Shown here: one piece after another, positions 43,829-55,636 of the stretch
How positions within the stretch are numbered: the stretch's first letter is position 1
How the letters are laid out: each line of letters begins with the position of its first letter
Source of the DNA: Anniella stebbinsi
Taxonomy: Eukaryota > Chordata > Lepidosauria > Squamata > Anniellidae
Length of the DNA: 64,000 bases
Reading direction: 5' to 3'
Assembly (NCBI GenBank): GCA_029215795.1
Contig: JARDYH010000002.1
Location: 16,423,001 to 16,487,000 of the forward strand
Position numbers and translations under genes: made by a program
Notes under the pieces: generated by a model
Told to the model about the DNA's origin: nothing
Database searches by the model: none
Seen by the model: the letters and a program-made list of their open reading frames with translations, nothing else

Positions 43829-44010
43829 AGAGCTCAGTGTTAGAGCACCTGCTTTGAATGCAGAAGGTCTCAGGTTCATCCCTGGCATCTCCAGGTAGAG
43901 CTGGAGAAACCCCTGCCTAAAACCCTGGAGAGCCTCTGCCAGTCAACAATACTAGGCGAGATGGACCAAAGGTCTGATTCAAGCAGCAACCTGTGTTCCT
44001 TCCTAAGCAC
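43829..44010 (+). mobile_element. tRNA-derived SINE (squamate type)
   Basis: A-box-like AGCTCAGTGTTAGAGC, then TTTGAATGCAGAAGGTC, B-box GGTTCATCC, then body words CATCTCCAGGTAGAGCTGG and CTGCCAGTCAACAATACT, ending AGCAACCTGTGTTCC. A retroposed tRNA-like promoter, not a tRNA gene: no anticodon arm of tRNA geometry. Confidence 0.85.
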
Positions 44011-44159
44011 TCCATTGGTGACACCTTGTGCAACACAGAATAGGTGAGGGAGGCGGATGGAAAGGGATAGGGAGTTAAGCTGTGGCTGCCTAATCTCTTT
44101 TTTTTCTATTGAGGATTTTGAAAGGCATCCGTCTGGATTGCAATCGGACTAAAACTGAG

Positions 44160-44322
44160 TTTGATGGTGGGTACACTTTAGTATTTTATTGTTATTTTGA
44201 ACTGCCTTTGTTTGCTGTTGATTTACAACTGTATCTAATGGAAACCGCCTTGTGCAAGATATCTACTATAAAAGGTGGTTTATACATATTTGGAATCAAA
44301 TCAATCAATAAACCTAATTGAG
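44160..44322 (+). mobile_element. LINE 3' UTR fragment
   Basis: GGAAACCGCCTTGTGCAAGA ... AAAAGGTGGTTTATACATAT followed by an AATCAATCAATAAA tail: usual 3' end of an L2/CR1-group LINE. Confidence 0.55.
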
Positions 44323-44579
44323 GCACTACTCCAAATGGAACAACTCATTTCTGCAGAATGACATTTGGTAAGTTTGGAATGTAAATCCCTAACCAGCAGC
44401 TTGATTTGAGCACATAGTCAAACTATGGAATTTGCTACCAGATCCACAAAACCAGACTGGTACCCAAGAGTGATATTACAGGCAGGGCCGGTCTTACCAT
44501 TAGGCAGAGTGACTCTGGATTTTAGCAATCCAGAATCTGGATTTTAGGAAAGCTTATTTTAATAAACTCAGAACTATGG

Positions 44580-46350
44580 TAAGTGCGGTCCCATGGCAAG
44601 TGACCCTAATGAGAAAAGGAGTCCAAGATGGGTGGGAGTTTTTTTTTAAAAAAAGGAAAATTTAAAGGCACAATTACAAACAATTCCAAAAAGGAAAGAA
44701 GATAGAAGACAACAGAAAAAAAAATGTGACTTCACAAAAAGCTTAGAGATGACCTGGAAATAAAAAGGACACATATAGGAAGTGGAAGGAAGGCCAGGCT
44801 ACAAAAGAAGAGTACAGACAAGTAGCACGGACAAGTAGCATAGCAGAGCAGGAATGACATCAGGAAGACTAAAGCTGAGAATGAGCTGAGGCTAGCGACG
44901 GATGCTAAAAGCAACCAAAAAATCTTTCTTCAGATACGTGCATAGTAAAAGAGAGAGGAAAGAAATGGTGGTTCAACTACTCAATGAGGATGGCAAATTG
45001 ATAACAGATGGCAAAGAAAAGGCCAAAATGCTCAATTCCTACTTTGGCTCAGTCTTCTCCCAAAAGCAAGTCTATGACCTCCACCACTGGCAAAAATGAA
45101 GTACAAGCTAAAAGGACAGGATTGAAACTTGGGACTGATAAACAAATGATCAAGGAACACCTCATTTCTTTGAATGAGTTCAAATCTCCAGGGCCCAATG
45201 AACTGCATCCTACAGTAATAAAGGAGCTGGCAGAAGAACTCCCAGAACCGCTATTATCTTTACAAAATCAAGGAAGACGGATGAAGGGCCTGATGACTGG
45301 AGGAGGGCTAATGTTGTCCCTGTCATCAAAAAGGGCAAAAAGGAGGAATCTGGGAACTCCAGACCAGTTAGTTTGACATCAATCTCTGGGAAAATGCAGT
45401 GATTACTAGAAGCCAGCATGGATTTATCAAGAACAAATTCTGCCAGACTAATTTGATCTCATTTTTTGATTGGGTAACCTCCCTTGTGGACTGTGGGAAT
45501 GCTGTGGACATAATATATCTTGAATTCAGCAAAGCTTTTGACAAAGTACCCCATGACATTCTGATTAGCAAACTAGCTAAAAGTGGGCTAGATGGAACAG
45601 CTATTAGGTGGATCCACAGTTGGCTACAGAATCGGACTCAAATCAGACTCAAAGAGTGCTTATCAGTGGTACCTTCTCAAACTGGGGGGAGATAATGAGC
45701 AGGGTACCACAGGGCTCAGTCCTGGGCCCAGTACTTTTCAACATTTTATTAATGATTTGGATGAGGAGGTGCAGGGTATGCTTATCAGATTTGCAGACGA
45801 CACAAAATTGGGTGAGATAGCTAATACCCAGGAAGGCAGAAACAAATTTCAAAGTGATCTTGATAGGCTGGAGTGCTGGGCTGAAAATGACAGAGTAGAA
45901 GTTCTACACCTAGGAAAAAGAGACCAAATGCACAGTTACAAGATGGGGGATACCTGGCTCAGCATTACTACAAGTGAGAAAGATCTTGGAATTGTTGTAG
46001 ATCACAAGCTGCAGCCTCATCACAGTGTGATGAGGCTGCAAAAAAAGCAAGTGCAATTTTGGGCTGCATTAATAGAAGTATAGCTTCTAAATTGTGCGAG
46101 GTACTGGTTCCCCTCTATTCGACACTGGTTAGGCCTCATCTTGAGTATTGCATCCAGTGCTGGGCACCACACTTCAAGAAGGATGCAGACAAGCTGGAGG
46201 GGGTTCAGAGGAGGGCAATGAGGATGATCAGGGGTCTGGAAACAAAGCCCTATGAGGAGAGGCTGAAAGAACTGGGCATGTTTAGCCTGGAGAAGAGAAG
46301 ACTGAGGGGAGACATGATAGCACTCCTCAAATGATTCTATGATTCTATGA
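44580..46350 (+). mobile_element. CR1 LINE, longest copy, most of the RT domain
   Basis: 5'-truncated after the endonuclease. In order: a pre-RT region (44902-45099, NEDGKLITDGKEKAKMLNSY); QHGFIKNKFCQTNL; the catalytic-Asp block YLEFSKAFDKVPH (about 45520); RVPQGSVLGPVLFNI; FADDTKLG, where FADD at 45790-45801 is the YADD-type motif; then [16 protein letters not shown] and RRLRGDMI near 46310. It ends ATGATTCTATGATTCTATGA, the CR1 octamer tail. At least three frame changes and stops: dead copy. Confidence 0.92.
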
Positions 46351-46362
46351 ACAGAGACAAGG

Positions 46363-46745
46363 AGGGTGATTCAACAAAACAGAGGAAATGCCTCGTCAAA
46401 AAACATGCCACACATTTGCATAAAATGTGCTTATGCTAATTTATATGTATAGATGCAAATTTAGAGATGATTATTATAATTTAAATATAAACATGGTACA
46501 CTCACCATAGGATGGATGACTGTGACCAGGTGACCTGATGGTTTGCTCAATCTGCTCTTTAGGTGCTGTTGATGGACAATTTCAAGGCCCAGCTTCCCTC
46601 AGATGGTTCTTTATTTGTATACCAGTCTTGGAATGGACAGCCTGTTCCAAGAACGGAGAGGATGGCTTCAAAATAGAGAACAGTCCTCTGGCAGCTTTAC
46701 AAATAGAGGATTGTCATCTGTAAAAGAGGACACATGGCCACCCTA
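46363..46745 (-). mobile_element. Family F element, nearly complete, 383 bp
   Basis: AGGGTGATTCAACAAAACAG left; AGAGGACACATGGCCACCCTA right. Ends share AGGGTG. The left edge is 13 bp from the CR1 tail. A possible imperfect flank duplication (GAGACAA/GAGACAG) is not firm. Confidence 0.75.
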
Positions 46746-46839
46746 GGAGACAGAAGTTGTTGAGTTGAGGCACTTTAATTGTAGTACTCCCTTTCCAGTT
46801 TGCTTGGTGCCATCTTTATTTTAATTCAGCTGAGAACAT

Positions 46840-47140
46840 GTATTTATTTATAATTTATTTTAAAATATTTCTTGGCTGCCTTTCAGGGTGGAAGCCCTCC
46901 CAAGGCGGCTTACAACAATACAGTGCTGTTTTGATTTTACTCAGGATTTATTTTTTTTAACATAAGAAAGTTTCAGATCACGGTTGTAATGCTGCTTTTT
47001 ACTGTGATTAACTGCTCTGTTTTTAGATCTTATTGATTGTTATGTTTTTTTATTGACTAAACTGGTTTCATGTAAGCCACTCCAGAAGCCTTGTTGACTG
47101 AAGAGCAGAGTAAAAAGTACTCAAAATAAAATTAAAAATG
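46840..47140. mobile_element. LINE 3' tail fragments
   Basis: 46840-46930 reads as a minus-strand LINE end (CCTTTCAGGGTGGAAGCCC ... GGCGGCTTACAAC). 46990-47140 reads as a plus-strand L2-like tail (TAAGCCACTCCAGAAGCC ... AAAATAAAATTAAAA). Confidence 0.45.
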
Positions 47141-47212
47141 TATATATTGCTCATCAGGGCTTAATTTATGCTGGGCCTCACCTGAGCTCAGTCCTGCCAA
47201 TTGCTTTCAGTA

Positions 47213-47345
47213 TTATTTATTTATTTATTTATTACATTTGTATACCGCCCCATAGCCGAAGCTCTCTGGGAGGTTTACATAGGATTAAAAACAATTAAAA
47301 ACAATATACAAAAATTAAAACAGCAAAAACATACAACATACACAC
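47213..47345 (-). mobile_element. L2 LINE 3' tail
   Basis: TTATTTATTTATTTATTTAT then TACCGCCCCATAGCCGAAGC and CTCTCTGGGAGGTTTACA, as at 24580. Confidence 0.8.
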
Positions 47346-47377
47346 AATCTGTACATTTAAAAACCACTTCAACACTT

Positions 47378-47490
47378 CAAAAAAACAAAAAAACAAAAAA
47401 AACAAAAAAAAAAAACAAAAAACAAAAAAAAAAACAAAAAAAAACAAAAAAAAAAAACCTACAAAAACAAAACAAAACAAAACAAAACAG
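47378..47490. repeat. A-rich (CAAAA)n-like low-complexity run
   Basis: Runs of A broken by single C; extends the L2 A-rich region. Lysine-rich or phenylalanine-rich frames here are artefacts. Confidence 0.9.
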
Positions 47491-47519
47491 ACTGTGTTCA
47501 ACCTTGGAAGACATTAAAT

Positions 47520-48495
47520 AATAGATGAAGGTACCCCTAAGCAAGTGCAGAGTTCATTTCCATGACCACTGCATAATTGCAGTCCCCCACACATGGGGAT
47601 TAGGGGAAAGGATTTGCAATCAAATGTTAGCCCTGTCATTTCATTTTTATTTATTTTTTTGGACAATGAAATGCAGGTGATAGGTTCCATGTGTATACCT
47701 ACTACCAAATATGAGTTGACATCCTAAGAGTGTGCAGTGCAATTCCATGCATAATAGCAGTGAAGCGGGTCACACTGAGTCCAAAAAGAGGCATTGTCCA
47801 TAGAAGTGAAGCATTGAGAGAAGCCGGGGAGAGATACAGAAGGAAAATAAGGAAATGCTGAAGTAGTCATTTCCCCCCCACCACCACCACCCCATGACTC
47901 TTTAATTAATCAATCCCTGTTATTGATGGATTTGTTGGACACACCACAATAAATAGTTACCAAGCTATCATTCAGATTCAAATGATGCGCACCCATCTAT
48001 AATCTTAGTTAGCTGCTCGCCTGGTATACCCCAGGAATGCCAGTGTGTCCTCCAGTGTAATTCTATATCAACGACTTTTCCCAAATACATCTAGTTGCTG
48101 GTTTATATTAATGAACTGTCACAGATCCCATTGTTTTCCCAGGGTCTTGCAGCTGCATTCTTTCACAGGTGCTTGGCAAATTAAAAAGATGGTGGTTTGG
48201 GGTTTCAGCCTGATATAAAATCACTCCTTCAGCAGATTGTTGGGAAGTTACTCATACAAGAGAACACATCCTTACTTCCACATTCTCTTTTCCTGCTTAG
48301 CCAGTTGCTGCTCCTTGACTTGACCTCTTTGAATTCTCTTTCCTCCACTCCTTGCTGACTGGAAGGAAAACACATCGTATTTTGTATTTTACTTTGAAAA
48401 TAGCTACTCTATCACCATAAACACAAAAGGTATGAGCAGCTGCATTCCTTTCTCCTTTTCACAAGTGTAAAGGAAGAGTAATTCAACAGAAGACC
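47520..48495. other. No recognised feature
   Basis: No frames or repeat ends that I can support. Confidence 0.3.
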
Positions 48496-48872
48496 AAATT
48501 ACAAAGCTTTAAAAGGAGATTGGACCAATTCATGAAAGATAAGGTGATCAGTGGCTATATGCTACCTCTAGTACCTCCACTATGTCTATGTACACCAATT
48601 TGGATGGCTTTAAAGGGGGATTGGACAAATTCCTGGAGGAGAAGGTTAACAATGGCTACTAGTCCTGATGTCTCTTGCATTACTTCCAGTATCAGAGGCA
48701 GTAAGACTATTTACACCAGTTGCTGTAAACAGGAGCAGAAGGTGCTATTGCACTCATGTCCTATTTGTAGTCCCCCCCGCCCCGGCAGCTGTTTGGCCAC
48801 TGTGTGAACAGAATGTGGACTAGATGGACCCTTAGTTTGATCCAGCTTGGCTCTTATGCTCTTGTGTCCTTA
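48496..48872 (+). mobile_element. CR1 LINE 3' UTR, partly duplicated
   Basis: AAGCTTTAAAAGGAGATTGG at 48503 and GGCTTTAAAGGGGGATTGGA at 48605 are the same UTR segment twice, so two CR1 tails overlap or a ~100-bp local duplication occurred. Ends TGGCTCTTATGCTCTTGTG. Confidence 0.75.
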
Positions 48873-48965
48873 AATGCTGACTTATTTATTATGGCATAAG
48901 CGTCCGTAGAGTTTTGTGGACTTATTCTCAGTTGGGAGGTATATGTACACATGATTGGAGGGGGT

Positions 48966-49010
48966 GATGGTAAGGGCGGACATGTGTCCTATTTTACAGA
49001 GCAGTCCTCT
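48966..49010 (+). mobile_element. Family F left-end fragment
   Basis: GGGCGGACATGTGTCCTATT then TTACAGAGCAGTCCTCTATG. Confidence 0.5.
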
Positions 49011-49321
49011 ATGAGAATTTGATTCTGTTCATTGTTTGATAAGAACTTACCATAGTGTGCAAAGACGGAAAGAATTTGAGATTAAAATAGCTCAAATGGC
49101 AGAAAATGAAAAAGACCGACTTGTCCATCCCTAGAAAGCCATTGGAAGTTCAGCAGGTAAATGAACCCTTGATGTTGTGGTTGGCATTATTAGGTCCTGT
49201 AATGGCATTGCCCGAGAAGGTATAGGAACAAAGTTAGCATCTGGGTTCTTGCAGGCTCTGGTCTGTCTGTTTGATTCTCTGTTATATATGCAGTTGGTAC
49301 GGTGGCTTTGCTTCCTCTTTT

Positions 49322-49938
49322 GCCTAGGACAGTCCTGTATTTGAAGGTTTGCTAGAGAACCTAAGACGAGCCCTTCTGGATCAGACCAAGGGTCCATCTA
49401 GTCCAGCATTCTGTTCACATAGTGACCAAAAAGCTGTTGACCAGGGGCCCACAACAGGACATGATGCAACAGCACCCTCCCACCCATGTTCCCCAGCAAT
49501 TAGTGTATACAAGCTTATTGCCTCTGATACTGGAAGTTGCACTTAGCCATCAGGACTAGTAGCCATTGATAGCCTTCTCCTCTAGGAGAATTATATATAG
49601 GATTATTCTCTATTTTGTAGGCATCTCTTGGAAGGGCTGTCCAGTTCAAGGCCAGTGTAAAGATAAAGACCCATCCAAAGGGAGAGCTGGGCCTTGAAGT
49701 TGCCCATCAACTGCAACTGGATAGCAAACTGAGCAAGGCACACTGATCACACACAGTCACAGTCTTCTGTGCAATAGTGAGATGTACAGTGTTTTGATTT
49801 AAACTATAACTTCTAAATTTGCATCTATGTAGATAGATTAACATGTACAAATCTTATGCAAATTGCTGTCCTTTTTGTCCTCTTTTTGGTGGTGCATTTG
49901 CTCTTTTTTGGTGATTCGTACATGCTCACCCTACTTGT
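49322..49938 (+). mobile_element. Family F element split by a CR1 tail
   Basis: 49322-49354 (GGACAGTCCTGTATTTGAAG) and 49592-49938 (GCATCTCTTGGAAGGGCTGT ... CATGCTCACCCTA) are co-linear with 7590-7976; CR1 (49355-49590) lies between. Confidence 0.7.
49355..49590 (-). mobile_element. CR1 LINE 3' end
   Basis: GCCCTTCTGGATCAGACCAA, GTTCCCCAGCAATTAGTGTA and CCATTGATAGCCTTCTCCTC are the reverse of the 22250-22530 tail. Confidence 0.85.
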
Positions 49939-50195
49939 TGTTGTTGGTAAGTAGTTAATTTGTGTTACTGGGCTATCCGTAGGGAAAGATTCAAGGCCAC
50001 TGAGACGGAAGTACCATTACTTGGCTACACTTTAAGGTCAGCAACAAAGGCCTCTACTCACCCTAACTCACCTGCCTACCTCTGAAGATAGTCAAGTGGG
50101 CAAGTATGTGGAAGAGGGCCCTTTCTGAAGTGACTTCACACTTCTACTCTAGATTGCCATCTGAGTTCCACTAGGCTCCATCCTCCAGGATCTAT

Positions 50196-50675
50196 TGTTT
50201 CACAGAATCATAGAATAGTAGAGTTGGAAGGGGCCTATAAAGCCATCGAGTCCAACCCCCTGCTCAATGCAGGAATCCTGTTAAAATTCAGTTTATTCAG
50301 TTAACGCATAACTGAAAGGTGACTGTCCAGCTGCATCTTGAATGCCTCTAGTTTGGGAGAGCCCACGACTTCCCTAGGTCTTTGTTTCCATTGCCATACT
50401 ACTCTAACAGTGTTTTTCCTGATGTCCAGCCGGAATCTGGCTTCCTGTAACTTGAGCCCATTATTCTGTGTCCTGCACTCTGGGATGATCATGAAGAGAT
50501 CCTGGTCCTCCTCTGTGTGACAACCTTTCAAGTACTTGAAGAGTGATATCATGTTTCCCCTCAGTCAACTCTTCTCCAGGCTAAACATGCCGAGTTCTTT
50601 CAGTCTCTCCTCATAAGGCTTTGTTTCCAGACCTCTGATCATCCTTGTTGCCCTCCTCTGAACATGCTCCGGCTA
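50196..50675 (-). mobile_element. CR1 LINE 3' end with RT C-terminus
   Basis: Begins with the classic CR1 tail in reverse: CACAGAATCATAGAATAGTA, GAGTTGGAAGGGGCCTATAA, CATCGAGTCCAACCCCCTGC. The far end (50560-50675) is the complement of the RT-end segment at 46220-46320. Flanked at 50678 by an L2 tail. Confidence 0.92.
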
Positions 50676-50677
50676 TA

Positions 50678-50851
50678 TTTTAAATTCTGCATTGCTGCTC
50701 AGTTTTATTCTGCTTGTATTTTTATATTGTGGTTTTAAACTTCCATATTTTAAATTTTATGCTGTATGTTATGGTTTTCATTTTTGTGAACTGCCCAGAG
50801 GGCTTTGGCTATTGGGTGGTATAGAAATGAAATAAATAGAAATAAATAAAT
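50678..50851 (+). mobile_element. L2 LINE 3' tail
   Basis: TGAACTGCCCAGAGGGCTTTGGCTATTGGG-type words, ending AAATAAATAGAAATAAATAA. Confidence 0.8.
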
Positions 50852-51415
50852 ACCCTGAACTCCACCTCTGTGATAAATGAAGGAGTGGGAAAGGCTGAGA
50901 GATGAGGGTTGCCTAAGGGTACCCAGTGGACTAAAGTCCGAAGTCAGATTTGAATCAAGGACTTCCCACATCATGCTCTTAAGTAATACACTATACCAGA
51001 TCCTATTGAATTGTTGATGGGTAAATCCTGTCATGTAGTATAGGTACTCATTATGACAGTCCTCATAGCCACTTCCCCAAAATTCAGGCAGCTGTGTTGA
51101 TCCATATCAACAAACCGGTTCTAGTAGTTTTCTTTCCCATCAGGAGCAGGTCTTTTGCAAAGCTAACGGTTCTTAATTGCCTATTCAAGACGAAGCCATA
51201 GCAAAAAAACTTTGCATTACAACAGGGAACAATACAGGGTTGTTGGGAAAATCTATCCCCTTGTCCCCAGCTACCATGAGAATTGCAGCTAAGCTCAGAG
51301 GGAATCCTGATGCGGGTGGCACTCCTGCTAATAAATAGTGCTGGTGTAGTGGAGCCAGGACTCCCTGCAAATCCTGGCACCACTACCCCACTGGTCCTGT
51401 AACATTAAGAGGCCA
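50852..51415. other. No recognised feature
   Basis: Nothing supportable seen. Confidence 0.3.
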
Positions 51416-51418
51416 TGG

Positions 51419-51517
51419 CCTAATCTACACCAAGCAAGAAACATCACTATGAAAGCGGTATATGGTATGTGTCAATGCCCCCCCCCCAACAATTGTCAGT
51501 GCTGGTTGCAGATTAGG
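51419..51517. mobile_element. B-like foldback MITE, decayed
   Basis: GGCCTAATCTACACC left and GGTTGCAGATTAGGCC right, with TATGTGTCAATGCCCCCCCC in the centre where B has TGTGTCCTGGGCCC. About 100 bp. Confidence 0.6.
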
Positions 51518-52206
51518 CCCAAGTGAGGGTAAGAGGGCGCAAAGGGACTTTAAAATTTGCCTGTACAGTCTGTAAAGTTTCTCAGATCGTGGAGGAGGAA
51601 GAGAAGGAGAATATGGTTGCTTGACTCTGCTGGCGAAATACAGGACGTCCAAATGGTAGGCCAACTCTCGGTTTTATACAGACAGGAGCTTGTAGCAGAC
51701 AGCTTTGATAACGTGTGTGTGTGTATACACAGTACCTCACCAGTGATTAACGTCTATGAGCTTACATCTCTTAGCGGCCCTTAATCTCTGCCATGTGAAT
51801 CGTTCTGCAATATCTTTTTACTCTCTGCAATTTGTAATAGTTGCATAGAGTGACAATTGCACTTAATCACACTGTTGGCTGAGGTTACATTGTATTCTCG
51901 TTAAATGGTAAGTGTGTTGAAAAGATATAGGCCTGGATTCAGCAAATGTCATTAACTGCCTGTGTTCTGTGACCCACATCTCCATGGGGACAAGCAGCTA
52001 GCCCATAGACCACAGAGGGGGCAGCCATTTTTCCCCAGAGCCATGAATGAATCAATGCTTCAGTAGGCTCCTGCTGGATAAAATGGATGGTGGTGGACCA
52101 GTCTTGCTATAGGCCAAAGCAAGAACTGAACAGAATTTGTAAATAGAAGTTTGAACTCAATTATTTTCACTAAGTGCTCACAGTGAAAACTGAGTTTTGA
52201 AACTTT
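51518..52206. other. No recognised feature
   Basis: A short (GT)n at about 51713 only. Confidence 0.3.
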
Positions 52207-52252
52207 GAGCCTACCTACACTACTCCTTTAAAAGAGTTTAAAACGGTTTATA
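52207..52252. mobile_element. Family B half-element
   Basis: GAGCCTACCTACACTACTCC ... AAAACGGTTTATA is the left arm of a B element, stopping at an A element. Confidence 0.6.
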
Positions 52253-52572
52253 TAGGCTGACCATATGAAAAGGAGGACAGGGCTCATGTAACTTTAACAG
52301 TGGTAGAGAAAAGGGAATTTCAGCCACTGTCATTTGTATGCAATTAGTTCCTGGTGAAATTGCCTCTTCATCACAACAGTTAAAGTTGCAGGGGCTCTGC
52401 CTTCTTTTGTATATGGTCACTCTAGTATAGCCTCTGCAACTTTAACTGTTGTGATGAAGAGGGAATTTCACCAGGAACTAATTGCATACAAATGACACTG
52501 GCTGAAATTCCCTTTTCTCTACCACTGTTAAAGTTACATGAGCCCTGTCCTCCTTTTCATATGGTCAGCCTA
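52253..52572. mobile_element. Family A palindromic hAT element, 320 bp, no TSD
   Basis: TAGGCTGACC ... GGTCAGCCTA; flanks GGTTTATA and ACTAGGGT do not match. The B half on the left has no partner on the right, so a deletion or recombination removed the other flank. Confidence 0.9.
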
Positions 52573-53157
52573 ACTAGGGTGCCATTTTGTTCTTTGCTTC
52601 AGACAGCAAAATGTCTTTGCCCAGCCCTGGTCTCTCCACGTAGTTCCATTCCTCATGATACAAAGTTTAGGGGCTCTTGCACTCCTCCTTCCCTGACTTT
52701 ACTTTTTGCAGTAAATCTTAGTTTACATTACATCCAAAGCAGGCAAACTATGTTTTGCACAAAACAAAAGTTTATCTGCAAACCAGAATTGGAAAGTGCA
52801 GTTTGATGTCTGTTTCTCATTTTGGCAAACCATGGTTTGCGCAAAGCATAGTCTGTATGGATCAGAAGAAGGGTAAGCAATGACTTCCCAAGAATCAGGC
52901 AGGAATCAGAAATGGGTAAGGGGACAAGAGAAGGGAATGGAGGGCGGGAATGATGGAGCCTGCAAGTCATTGTTGGTTGTTACATCTAAACTGCTAAAAT
53001 TGTCTTTGTGTCTGAGCATCTTCCATGTTTTCCTTGAATGCTTGCAAGATACATTACTACTATCCAGTTATGCTGACTGTCCCAAGTGTCTCTCTCCCTT
53101 AACCTCATAGTAGCTCTAAATTTATCATTTGACTATGCCCTTATGTAAGACTGAAGG
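52573..53157. other. Possible small foldback, otherwise nothing
   Basis: GCAAACTATGTTTTGCACAA (52741) and AAACCATGGTTTGCGCAAAG (52826) are related palindromic words, possibly an old MITE of about 150 bp. Confidence 0.3.
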
Positions 53158-53165
53158 GTTAAAAG

Positions 53166-53918
53166 TTGGGCTGTGCATCACTTTGGATCCGAATCCCGAA
53201 TCAGAAGTGAATCAGGGTGATTCGGACCTCCATAAAACAGATCCAAAGCAGATCGGGGAGGTCTGAATCAATCCAAACCAAATCGGTTTGGTCTGAATCG
53301 ATTCGGATCGATTCGGCTATTTGGATATCATTTTAAGTGTTTTTCCCCATAGGGCTGCATTGGGGGAAAGAAACGCCTATAACTTTTTTTATTTTTAGAG
53401 ATAGCAACATAAAGCATGTGCACATTGCAGATGGCCTGGAGCTACTTATGTGTGGCAAATGTCAGATACAGAGGTGCAGGCATTTTGTGGCTATGAATTT
53501 TTGAAAAATGACCATTTCACTATAACTTTTTTATTTTTAGAGAAAGAAACATGAAACTTGGGCACGTTGCAGTAGATTGCCTGGAAAATTGCATTTTAAA
53601 AAATTCCTTGCGAGTAAACACCTGCACCTATGTTTCTGACATTTGTCACACATGAGTAGCTCCAGGCCATCTGCAAGGTCCCCAACTTTCATGTTTTTAT
53701 CTTTAAAAATGAAAAAGCTATAGGCATTGATTTCTCCCAATGCAAGTCTGTGGGGAAAATGAGTAATCCGAATCTCGATTCGGAGGTCCGAATCTAGCTT
53801 CGGATTTGGATCCAAAGTGAACTGGGATTGGTCTGAATCGACCCGAAGCGAATCAGGCCCAATTCGGAAATGACAAATCAGGATCTGAAGTGAATCGGGT
53901 GGTCCGTGCACAACCCTA
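53166..53918. mobile_element. Family O hAT-type foldback, 753 bp, TSD 7/8
   Basis: Ends TTGGGCTGTGCA and GTGCACAACCCTA; GTTAAAAG / GTTAAAGG flank it (53158-53165, 53919-53926). Arms of GAATCGATTCGG-type repeats. Inside, CCTATAACTTTTTTATTTTT / CATGAAACTTGGGCACGTTG units occur in both orientations, the same unit that is amplified at 60.7-62.3 kb. Confidence 0.85.
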
Positions 53919-53926
53919 GTTAAAGG

Positions 53927-55011
53927 GTTGCTACTCTGTGTAGCTTTATCTTGTCTGATCTTATAAACAAACTTATTCCCTCCTCTGTTTGATTACCTCT
54001 TCCTGCCTCTGTTCTGCTCTTCCTCTCTCTTTGATGTTGTATCTTGCTATTTGGGGCCCGAGGGCACCTTTTCGCATTAGCTTACAGATGTTTGCTTAAT
54101 TCGCACACCTCCAAATGAACTGATGTTGTTTCCTTTTCATACGCAGTTTACCACTGTATCCAGCCTTTACCAGAGATCATTATAGAAACTTGATAGAAAG
54201 CTTTCCAGCCTCATCTCAATTAACATGCAGCACTTCATTCAGAGCAATCCTTTGAACCTGGCTATGTGTCTGGCAAATATGCCTCACCTTGTTGCATGCG
54301 GCTTCACTTAAGATATCCTTGTTAGATTAAACACGATTTGCATGTTGTTTGCCCCCTTCTGTTAGGCCTCTCCTTTACCTTCCAGGTGGGATGCTTGATT
54401 TCAAACACAGGCTTACCTTGATCATCACTTCATTTTATTTTCATTTTTCATCAGACAAGCTTGCATTTTCAAATGTTATCTCCATAGCCATGATGGCTAG
54501 AAACTTGGGTTTTAAAATAACGAAATCAGGAGTACAGATAAGCTTTTCACTTGGCTAACTAAGCAGGTAAGGATGGATTTGAGAAGAGACACTGCATGAT
54601 TTACAACTTCATCCTTATATGGCTAACTCTAGGATTTTCTGGATGTTGCACCCAGGGATCTATGCAGAGTTTTCACACCCAATGTTTTAAGAGTAGCGAG
54701 GTCACCCTTGAGGCCTCCTCACTATGTTCAGTGCAGATATACTTTACCTCAGCAAAGATGACCTCTGCAGTGGGTGGGCAGGTTCTGCAACTTTGAAGCA
54801 CTAAAGGTCCAACTACACAATACATAATGTGCAATTTACTACCTGTTTCTTACTCACAAAATGTGCAAAGCCCCAAACTGGATCAGGACCAGCACACGTG
54901 AGCTGGGGAAGTTTAAACCAGGGATGAGGAACCTAAATTCCATCTGCCAATTTGGCCCATGAGGATCAAGTATAGTTCCACTCCCCTGGTTTAAAGCCAT
55001 CATCCCCCCAG
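53927..55011. other. No recognised feature
   Basis: Repeat-poor 1.1 kb. No frame with a domain. Confidence 0.3.
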
Positions 55012-55078
55012 CTGCTTGTGAACTGTCCAGAGAGCTTCGACTACTGGGTGGTATAGAAATGTAATAAACGAATTATTG
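55012..55078 (+). mobile_element. L2 LINE 3' tail
   Basis: TGAACTGTCCAGAGAGCTTC ... GGTATAGAAATGTAATAAAC. Confidence 0.65.
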
Positions 55079-55636
55079 TCTGAGATTTGTCCCTCCTGTG
55101 CAGGGGCTAAAAAGTGGGCCAAAGCTTTCACTGGTGCCATTTTCTCCTATTTTTAGCCCCCGCTCACATGCAGGGGAAGGGATTTTTGGAAACAAGCAGC
55201 TGGGGAGCAGGGCAGGGTGGGGATGATGCAATAATATCTTTTTTTAAAAAATAATAATTAAATATACAAATAATCAGTAAGCGCAAACAAACTATGGCAC
55301 CATACATTTCACCTTGTTAAACTCTGGATAAGCTCCCACGAAACACAGTTTGAAAACCATTGCTATAGAATTTGGATTTCTTTGGCAAAAGCTTTAAAAG
55401 TGCGTCTGTTTCATCGCTCCATTTGCAAAATGTATCCTGTGTTTAATCTCGGCTTTCATCTTCATACGGACAAGCAAGATTTTACTTTAATGCCAAATGT
55501 ATTTTCCAAAGTCTAAACCGTTCCTTTAAAATTGGATACAATTAGAAAAAGAAACTAGTTAAAAGGCTGCAGGATGTCATCCCAACATGCATAACATGGC
55601 TTTTGTGTTCAGAAGAATCTGCATTTTATTTACTAT

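Noticed and set aside
43829..44010. tRNA gene
   Set aside because: A- and B-box-like words are present, but the body and tail are those of a dispersed SINE and no tRNA fold can be drawn.
46363..46745. 8-bp TSD for the family F element
   Set aside because: GAGACAA/GAGACAG-like flanks need shifted ends to align, so the duplication is not secure.
47201..47521. 106-aa lysine-rich frame
   Set aside because: Translation of an A-rich low-complexity run.
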